64,000 nt of DNA from Dactylorhiza incarnata (lineage: Eukaryota > Streptophyta > Magnoliopsida > Asparagales > Orchidaceae): contig JAWHQI010000263.1 in the NCBI GenBank assembly GCA_033032865.1, positions 2,046,001 through 2,110,000 of the forward strand. The letters run 5' to 3'. The position numbers and the translations under genes were made by a program. Below, one piece after another: positions 56,228 through 64,000 of the stretch. Under the pieces are notes generated by a model. It was not told the DNA's origin. It made no database searches and was given only the letters and a program-made list of their open reading frames with translations. The number at the start of each line of letters is the position of its first letter. Within the stretch, counting starts at the first letter, position 1.

Positions 56228-56321
56228 CTGAAGGCAGCGTACATATCTTTTTGTATATCCCAAGTCATTAACCAATGGCACCTCCAAAGCTTTAGCTAAC
56301 TGGCGAGCTGAAGCCACAAAA
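56228..56321 (-). CDS. SEU: SEUSS exon (LARQLAKALEVP segment)
   Basis: This 94-nt exon encodes FVASARQLAKALEVPLVNDL then GYTKRYVRCLQ, one of the best conserved stretches of SEUSS. It is bounded by acceptor CTTGCAG (56322 side) and donor GTTGGT (56222-56227). It begins with one base completing the codon before Phe and ends in phase 0. The upstream exons (LIM-binding domain, N-terminus) are not found in 56322-64000. They lie beyond the window or beyond the gypsy insertions, so the gene is partial here. Confidence 0.95.
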
Positions 56322-56984
56322 CTGCAAGGAGACACAGAAAATATATATATCTTGCAAGAATAAAGAAGCCTAGAAAAAAATCACTGTACCAGCTTAATGA
56401 TATGATAAACACTACAGCAGCACTCAGAAAAATTCAACCGATTTTGGGAGTGACCCAAAAATATACTTCTTTATTATAACGAACACAAAAGTTATTACAT
56501 TACTCAAAAAAGAGCATCCAAATTGGTATATCTAGAAGAAAACAGTAGAACAAAATGAAATAATTTAGTTCATATTTCATGGGCCATTTCCACTTTCATG
56601 ACAATTTAGACTGGAAAAAAAATTGTACTTTGACATATATAACCATGATCAATAAGATAAAATACAGTAGTACCCGCATAAATAAAATTCAAGAGCACAG
56701 GAACAAAGATGAACTCAAACAATCAGATGTCGAAAATCCATCATGATAAAATTCATAGACCATCTTGTAGCAATTACACAGCCTAGCCAATTCATCAATT
56801 TCATAGAAGGAACTTCATGATGCCTTTACAGTTTATCATGAGTACAATCATACAAGCGAGTGGAAAAGTGTACCTAAAAAACTCACATTGTATTTCAAGT
56901 ACTTATCAGATCTTGGATCAGAAAGTTAGATAGAAAATACAAGTTTGAGTGAGTAGAACAGTGTACCTATTCACAATGTACTTT
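56322..56984 (-). other. SEUSS upstream intron (visible part)
   Basis: AT-rich intron with no exon-like homology. Confidence 0.5.
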
Positions 56985-56987
56985 AAG

Positions 56988-58106
56988 ACTCTGTTTGGCG
57001 GAGTGGCAGTGCGCCGGTGTGTCGCTGCTTTCGCTGCCGCACCGCCAAACGTAAATACACGGCAAAACAGTGTGAAAATTCACCGCGTTGTATCGCTGAA
57101 AAGGTGGTTTCGAAACCACGACTGCACATCACGACTCCATCAGGACCATCACCGCGCGATCTCGCGGTCTCCCTTACTCAAGAAAGAGTTGTCAAAATCC
57201 TGTCTCGCGGCGCATCCTGCAGCGCTGGCCCGGCGCAAGGCGATTGGCCGCTCCCTTCGACGCTGCAACAGCGGCTTCCCACCTTCCTGCCGCCCACGGG
57301 TCGTCCCTCCACCAGGAGGCTTCCTAGCGCTCTGTCGCAAGATTACCACCAGAAACTTGTATGTGCTTGCTTTCTGATAGTTAGGTCTACATCCTTCTTC
57401 TCAATGTTTTTCTTTTACTTGCAGAAGAACAATTTGTACTTTACTAGCCCTTAAATCATTGTTTTCTGATGCACCCCTTATGGTTATCTGTAATTGATGT
57501 GATTTTAAATTTAATCCAAGGTTTTTGTGGGATGCTTTCTGTAATTATGAATTAAGTTCTTTACGCATAAGTTTTTCAAAACCATGGAAGCAGTAACAGC
57601 AAGTTCTTCAAATTTATTGGGAATCGGAAGTTAATTTTGCCTTTGATTTGGTTGGTTATTTATTTAACTCGAGTTCAATTAGTAATTGACATTGTTGAGT
57701 CATCCTCCTCCCAATAGATAGAATTTTTTCCTTATTATCCTCTTCAAGTTTGACTGTATTTGCCAATAAGTTGGGAACACCATCTCACATCATTTCTTTA
57801 CTTTAGTTAAACCTTATGGACTAATGACGCTTTGGAAGTTTTTTTTAAAGTATTTTGGACTATTAAAAAATCATATCGAATGATCCGATATGCTTTTTTT
57901 GTAAATTTTTGAAAACGTTATACTACACACCACACAGTGGTTTTGCAAAACAGGTTAAACAGCTTCTCTGTTTGAAACAACACTGCAAACGCTATTCCTC
58001 CAAACAAATTCATTGCTTCTCCCACCACTCTACAAAATAGCAGATCTTCCAACCACTGCTTCCCAACACTACTTCTCCCAGCGCTACAGCTGAGTCAAAC
58101 AGAGCC
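56988..58106. mobile_element. PIF/Harbinger-like element (1119 bp) with TAA TSD
   Basis: Ends GACTCTGTTTGGCGGAG and, in inverse, GGCTCTGTTTGACTCAG. TAA at 56985-56987 and 58107-58109. A GC-rich left part (57000-57370) holds ORFs with no known motif. No transposase. Confidence 0.75.
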
Positions 58107-58109
58107 TAA

Positions 58110-58640
58110 GTCCTTACTCAGATCTTAGTTCAAAAAATCAGAAAATCCAAATCGGTTGTTAGTTCTCTGCTAATATAGGTAACCAAGAAATGAATGAAGT
58201 TGGGTACTACTAGATGACTAAATTTACTCTTTGTAATAGCATGAAAACTATTTTTGATTCTAAGCAAATTTTAATCCCTTTTAACCTATATATATTATGT
58301 CCTCGAACCTTTTGCACTGCCCATTTCTATTATTCTTCCAAAACTTGGACACTAATTCACAAATATACAGTTGTTTTGAGAGCCGTGTTTACTTGTATTT
58401 ATAATTGTGTTGTGAAGGCACCAAGTCCGGGGATATTGTTGGTACTTTGTAGACTGTGGACAATATTTTTGTTAGTAATTCTTCCGATGGGGTTTCATGC
58501 TTAATAATCAGAATCATTTTTGGTTATTGTCGTTTATATCTCTTTATAATGCTCCACCTGTCTTTATAATGCTCCACCTGTGGCGATTGTATGTTGTAGG
58601 GTATAGCCATACCCATACTATACGACCATTGCAGGCGGGG
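58110..58640 (-). other. Intron or intergenic DNA
   Basis: Contains a 20-bp direct repeat CTTTATAATGCTCCACCTGT twice at 58542-58580. The end, GGCGGGGTGTTACA (to 58647), resembles the 3' end of the Tekay-like LTR at 2979, so an LTR fragment may end here. Confidence 0.4.
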
Positions 58641-59793
58641 TGTTACAAAAACAACACTGGAAATTGGGAAGAAAAAACAGGGAACAGGAAGAATGAAAAA
58701 ATCATGAACAACACACGTGATGGAGAGGCATATTTAATCCCTCCCCTTACAAGTAACTGTGCTTCTTATAGGTAAGTAACTGCGGGCGGCGGTTGCAGAA
58801 CATGGCGGAAACAGGTATATAACTGGTCGTGGCCGTTATGGCCGTTGCATACGACTCAAACACTGACCACACACACAAATGTATATACAATAACATAATA
58901 CATTTAATACATAATAACATCATTCATAATTAACACATTGAAAGCCATTTCAGAACTGCAAATATGCTAAGAAACTTATTTTTAGATCTATGCTATGAGT
59001 GTATGACCAGTTGACCATTCTCAGGTATTTAAAATTCAATTTATCCTTCAGACATGTTCTCATTGGTGAGTGATAGATCTCCAGACAGTTAAGAGAGAGA
59101 ATACTTGCAAAAAAACGGAAAACTGAAATCACAGATCTTATCGCAAAAATTCAGCTCACTTGAAAACCCTTAGGTGGTACAAAAGGTTAAAAGGGTCTCA
59201 AACAAGCCATACAATCACCATAATTATAATATAAAATCAATAGGCCAAAAATCTTCTTTAAAGATTGATTAAACTGAACAGGGAATACAAGAACACCATC
59301 AAACAGTTCCGAAAAGTAACTTGAAAGGAAAAAACTGCTATTAAAATGGCACACAATAAAGGTATTTCTGCATCAGTTTTCAGAATAAGCAAATTAATGA
59401 GTTATTCAGTTGAAAAGAACGATCCAGTCAGAAACTTTCAAAAACAGTAATTAAGAACCTTAGAACCACACAAATTCAAGAAACCACTCAGAATCTGATC
59501 CGCTCTTGTTTTGAAATTGCAGGAAACTAGCGGGAAAAAGGTTAATGGCGCAACACCAACACTGGAAGGCGAGGAAGGGAAGGTAAAGATTGCAGGTAAA
59601 ACTTCATAATAATACAATACACACATACGGCCTTGATTTGAGGCCTATACACAGCCGGCGGTTTGGGCGGTTGAATAACTTCTCCCGCTGAATACAACTC
59701 CCGCCTCTTTCAAACATAATAAGTTTTAAATTCACAGGCATACATTCACACGGTGACATAATTAACGGTTGAATTACAAAATATAATATAACA
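58641..59793 (-). mobile_element. Putative 3' LTR of the minus-strand chromovirus (about 1153 bp)
   Basis: On the minus strand it starts TGTTATATTATA right after the polypurine tract (59794-59815). It could end TTTGTAACA at 58641. The start is firm; the end is a guess because no second LTR is in view and TGTTACA at 58641 may belong to another LTR. Confidence 0.5.
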
Positions 59794-62700
59794 ATACTCC
59801 CCCCTCTAAGCAATCCTTGTCCTCAAAGATCAAAGTTGGGGAATGCCGCCTTGATGATGAGATAGTCCTCCTAAGTAGCATCTTCAGCTGCAGCATTCGA
59901 CCACTGAACAAGAACTTGAGCCACAGAATGGCCCCGCAGTGGATTAAGACGCCTATTCAAAATCTTCTCCGGCATCTTCAGAACGGCACCATGTTCAATC
60001 AGAAATTCTAGCAGGGTAGGTGATACGGGGGCTGCTCCAATGTGCTGCTTCAATTGAGAGATGTGAAAGGAGTGATGAACTCTTGATGAGGATGGTAGCT
60101 TTAGCTGATAAGCTACGGGGCTTAACTTTTTGATGATCTAGAATGGGCCAAAAAAGCGTGGAGATAGCTTGCTATATTCCAATAAACGAATGATGGATTG
60201 CTTATATGATAATAAGCAGATGTACACTCAATCTCCTTCCTCAAACTCCTTCCTCTTTTTATCAGCAAGTTGCTTCATCCTATTTTGAGCTACCTGGAAG
60301 TGTTGCTTGAGAATGTTGACGATCTGCTAACGTTTTTAAAGTGTGTGGTTTACTGCTTAGTACCTCCTGCTAGGTATGGTATATGCAAGGGTGGAGCATG
60401 TCCATAAACCACTTCGTATGCAGTCATTTGAGTGGCACTAGGGAATGATGTATTGTACCAGTATTCAGCTAAGGGCCCCAATGACTCCGGGATTTAGGTT
60501 TATTGAAGGTAACACGTCGTAAGTAACTCTCCAAGCATCTATTTACCACCTTCGCTTGCCCGTCAGATTGTGGATGGTAGGCAGTTGATGTGTTGATTTT
60601 GATACGTATGAGTTTGAAGAGTTCTTGCCAAAAATCACTCACAAACACCACAACTCTATCTGACACAATAGATTGGGGCATGCCATGTAGCTTAAACACA
60701 TTATCCATGAACACTTAAGCAATATGCTCGGCTGAGTAAGGATGTTTGAGGGCTATGAAATGGGCATACTTACTCAGTCAATCCACAATCACCATAATAA
60801 CTTCATATCCATTAGATAATTGAAGTCCTTCAATGAAATCCATAGAGAGATCCCTCCAAACCATGTTTGGTATTGGTAGTGGTTGTAACAACCCCAAAGG
60901 CCGGTTATTTGAAGTTTTACATTGTTGGCATATAACACAATGTTGAATGTATTGATATACATACTCTTTCATATTCTTCCAATTGAAGTTAGGTTTCATC
61001 TTTTGCAATGTCACAAACACCCCTGAATGGCCTCCAATGCTAGAATCATAGAAAATATGGCAGAGTATTTTTTTAACTTCTTCATTCTTGCCTACTACCA
61101 GTCTCCCTTTTCTCCTGAGCCACCCATTGGTAAACTAGAAATGAGGTTTTAAAGATGGGTTGCTCTCCTTCAATTTGATGATGCTCTGAATCTTCTCATC
61201 CTGTTGTTGCTGAGAGAGTTGAAGTTTACTCTCCAAGTCGGCATTTCCTATCACCAACATATTTAAATTGCCTTCTTCCTCTTGCCATTTTCTGGATAGT
61301 GCATCAATTGTTAAATTATTCACTCCCCTCTTGTACTTAATTAAGTAGTCATACCCAAGCAATTTTGCCTTACACTTTTGTTGTAATTGTGTGGTAAGGT
61401 GTAGGTACATAAAGAACTTAAGGCTTTGATAATCAATGTGGATCCCAAAGTGGGTTTCAATGAGCTCGTTCTCATAGACTGAAAGGTCAGGTGCTTTAGA
61501 AGCATCTGTCTCTAGAACAAAATGTTTCTGAAAGTTGGGTGAAGCCAAAACAAGTGGGGAGGATGGCTTTTTTGAGTTGTTAGAATGCAATTTCAGCTTC
61601 TGAATTCCACTTGAATTGGTTCTTCTTTAATAGCTCTGTGAGGGGCTTAGCAATGCATCCATATCCCTGAATAAATCTTCTATAATAGCATGCGAGTCCC
61701 AAGAATCCCCTCAACTGTTTCTGCGTGGTGGGAGTTGGCCAAGCTTGTATCATCCAATTTAAGGGGGTGGCTAATACACCTTGGACTAAGATAATATGGC
61801 CAATGTTGTCGATTTGAGAGACACCAAAAGTGACACTTACTCTTCTTGACAAAGAGTTTTTCTTTCAACAATATTTGGAAAGTTTGTTCCAAGTGTCGTA
61901 GATACTCTTCCCAAGTAGTGTTATATATTAAAATATCATCAAAAAACACTAATATTAACTTGCAAAGTTGGAATGAAAAAACTGGTTCATGAGGCTTTGA
62001 AATGTAGAGGGCGCATTAGTAATACCAAAGGGCATGACAAGGAATTTATAATGCCCTTCATTAGATTTAAAGGTTGTCTTTTCGATATCTTGTGGTGCCA
62101 CTCACTTGATAATATCCAGCACTTAAATCCAGTTTGGAGTATATGGTTGATCCTTGCAATTCATCTAGTAGATCTTCAATAATCAAAATGGGGAAGTTGT
62201 CTTCAATTGTGTTGTCATTTAATCTTTGTAGTTGATGCACATCCTCCACGAGCCATCTTTCTTCTTTACTAGGACAATGGGGGATAAGAAAAAAAAACTC
62301 TTTGTGTGGCATATAATCCCGGCATCCAACATTTCTTTGATCTGTTTTTCAATTTGTCTTTTGCATATATATGTATCTATATGGCTTGGAGTTGGAGTAT
62401 AATGTTGAATCGTTGGGAATGATTCGATGGTCATGTGTTCTGTGCGGCGGCAGACCATGAGGGGCTTCAAAAACTTCTTTGTATTTTCCAGTATATGTTC
62501 TAATGCCTCTGGGTTTCAGCTGGAACTCCTCGAGAAGTGTTGTCATCCTGACTGTAAAGACTTGTTGGGATTGTTGTGTTGGATACAACCTCCTGATGTT
62601 ACAGCCAACATATACTGAGCATGGTGCATTGGGCTGGTTTCTGAATCAGCTTTGACATTCTGCTCTTGTTAATGATAGCACTGCCCACATTCTTGTTACC

Positions 62701-62985
62701 TTGCAAGGCAATATACCTATCGCCACACTTAAACTCCATATGCAGGTTGAGGAAGTCCCAATTAATGGTGCCCAATGTAATCAACCATTGAACACCTAAG
62801 ACCACATCACAACCTCTCAAGGGTAAAATTAACATATCAGCCTCAAAAGATATTCCATGCCTAACAACAGAAAATATGTCAAATAGTATGAGATACTCCA
62901 CTAGCGGTGTTTTCAAGGTGGTTTGGCGGAGCAATAAGTCGATGTGACTGTTAAGGTAAGATATAGTTGTCACCTTAATGCGGCA
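59794..62985 (-). pseudogene. Ty3/gypsy chromovirus pol, multiply frameshifted
   Basis: Order on the minus strand. Protease tail: LILPLRGCDVVLGVQWLITL. RT: PIVLVKKKDGSWRMCINYKD, IYSKLDLSAGYYQV, a gap, then MFFDDILIYNTTWEEYLRHL (FDD). Next is RNase H with KQLRGFLGLACYYRRFIQGY and HFVLETDASKAPDLSVYENE; an internal deletion then joins ELIETHFGIHIDYQSLKFF. Integrase: YVYQYIQHCVICQQCKTSNN, DLSMDFIEGL, MPQSIVSDRVVVF and AYHPQSDGQAKVVNRCLESY. Chromodomain: LVQWSNAAAEDAT near 59880. SDRD has become SDRV, so the second catalytic Asp context is damaged. The 5' part (gag, most of protease) is absent beyond 62985. Confidence 0.92.
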
Positions 62986-63742
62986 CCTGGGATTGATTTA
63001 AAAGCATAAAAGCTAAAATGATTCAGAAAACAAGGTACTAATTGAGGAGATTGAATTCGAAGATAGATCAGAAACAACGAATAAAGATAAACAACAAACA
63101 ATGAATTAAGAAAGAAATAATATGTGAATTGATTAGTTCGTGATGGATGTAAAATGGGTAGAATAAGTTAAGATCAAAATGATAGTTATTAGAAATTAAG
63201 GAAAGCGAACGAAAGACTCATTAGTTAGATACATGATGAACTAAGTTGGATAACCAAGGATTCTGACACGGGAAATTGAATTTGAATAACGATGGTAATA
63301 ATTGAATATGATTAACACGATTAGGAAATTTAAGAAAAATTGTACGAGGAATTGTAATTCCACCTTCTCTCTAAATAGTGTATCTTGGATTTCGGCCGGA
63401 TCCTTTATACAATATGTAGTTCTGAAGGAGGTGTTACAAAGATAATAGTAGCTTAATAAAGATAAAGAATAAAGATTTGTGAAAGCTAGGTCAAACATTG
63501 GTTAATTTGTAGGGAAATTTGAAACCACGATGATGTAAGGAACCGTAATAAGTTGTAACAGGATAAGGTGATAACGAAAAATCTGAATCAGCATAGGAAA
63601 GAAAGAGAAAAATGAGTCAAGAAAACAAACATTGAATATCAAGTAAAGTTCATTATAGGTTGGTTGATATGTTTGAGAAGTTGTTTTAGAATTAAAATAG
63701 CGTGTGATTTTCGAGGACGAAAATTCCTATTAGGAGGGAGTT
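62986..63742 (+). other. Remnant gypsy sequence before an LTR
   Basis: No coding. GGAGGTGTTACA (ending 63438) looks like an LTR 3' end. CGAGGACGAAAATTCCTATT followed by AGGAGGGAG (63713-63740) is a typical gypsy polypurine region. If both are right, the internal part is only about 300 bp, meaning a large deletion. Confidence 0.5.
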
Positions 63743-64000
63743 TGTAACAGCCCAAAATTTTAAGCGAACCCAAAAAGATATGTGGTTTAGTTGATTTGAG
63801 GTAAAATAAATGCTTGAACTGTTTATTTGAATAAATGTGAGGAGGTTTAAGTGGCTGATTGGGATAAGGTTAAGTAGCTGATTGGGATAAGGTTAAGTAG
63901 CTGATTGGGATAAGGTTAAGTAAGCTCTTGGAATAAGATAGGCTGCTCCTAAAGTCGGCAAGTAAACAAGTCGGCAAGTAAACCGACTTTAGGGACTATA
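63743..64000 (+). mobile_element. Start of a gypsy 3' LTR, cut by the window end
   Basis: Begins TGTAACAGCCC directly after a polypurine tract, like the Tekay-like LTR at 999. The other end is outside the window. Confidence 0.75.
63854..63922. repeat. 23-bp tandem repeat, three units
   Basis: GCTGATTGGGATAAGGTTAA followed by GTA, at 63854, 63877 and 63900, inside the LTR. Confidence 0.93.

Noticed and set aside
56949..57454. ORFs in the GC-rich left part of the Harbinger-like element
   Set aside because: Overlapping frames on both strands without DDE or Myb motifs.

Overview
The window is nuclear DNA from a flowering plant. The evidence is two eukaryotic tRNA genes with internal promoters, spliced exons of the plant co-repressor SEUSS, and plant-type transposon families (Ty1/copia, chromoviral and Tat-type Ty3/gypsy, RTE-type LINE, CACTA, hAT, Mutator-like, PIF/Harbinger-like). 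The species cannot be named from this sequence. Most of the 64 kb is transposon in nested layers. The only host genes I can support are tRNA-Gly(CCC) (minus, 9212-9282), tRNA-Ser(AGA) (plus, 37486-37567) and the 3' part of a SEUSS gene (minus, three exons between 43034 and 56321; the upstream exons are not seen).

Layout. 1-2979: 3' end of a Tekay-like chromovirus with chromodomain integrase and a complete 1981-bp LTR. 2980-9211: small DNA transposons and intergenic DNA, including a Mutator-like foldback (3299-4062), a decayed hAT (4761-6672), another foldback (about 6696-7069) and a Pack-MULE-like element with a receptor-kinase fragment (7928-8640). 10075-16364: a PIF/Harbinger-like element split by a young but mutated copia element (10754-16069). 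16979-18531: a solo LTR with a perfect target duplication and a GC-rich hairpin array. 18597-36172: a large CACTA element carrying transposase remnants and pieces of a PDR-type ABC transporter, into which a complete but gag-deleted Tat-lineage gypsy element (24342-32047, minus) inserted with TSD TAAAT. 37486-42200: tRNA-Ser, a 3.5-kb hAT (37683-41226) and several partial copies of the tRNA 3' flank mixed with short elements.

42200-58640 is occupied by SEUSS and its 3' flank. Its two visible introns (3.9 and 8.3 kb) and the flank beyond its first visible exon hold two non-autonomous hATs, a solo LTR with a duplicated junction, a pyrimidine-rich tandem array, two inverted RTE-LINE copies and a PIF/Harbinger-like element. 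58641-64000 holds a decayed minus-strand chromovirus and the start of another gypsy LTR.

The best leads are: (1) an antisense, TATA-driven, intron-containing ORF between integrase and 3' LTR of the Tat element; (2) two separate host-gene captures, of a CrRLK1L kinase and of an ABCG/PDR transporter; (3) palindromic GC-rich minisatellites inside LTRs of two unrelated-looking retrotransposon families; (4) a copia element with near-identical LTRs but coding lesions that look like C-to-T changes; and (5) SEUSS introns inflated by transposons. I found no wholly new protein system.
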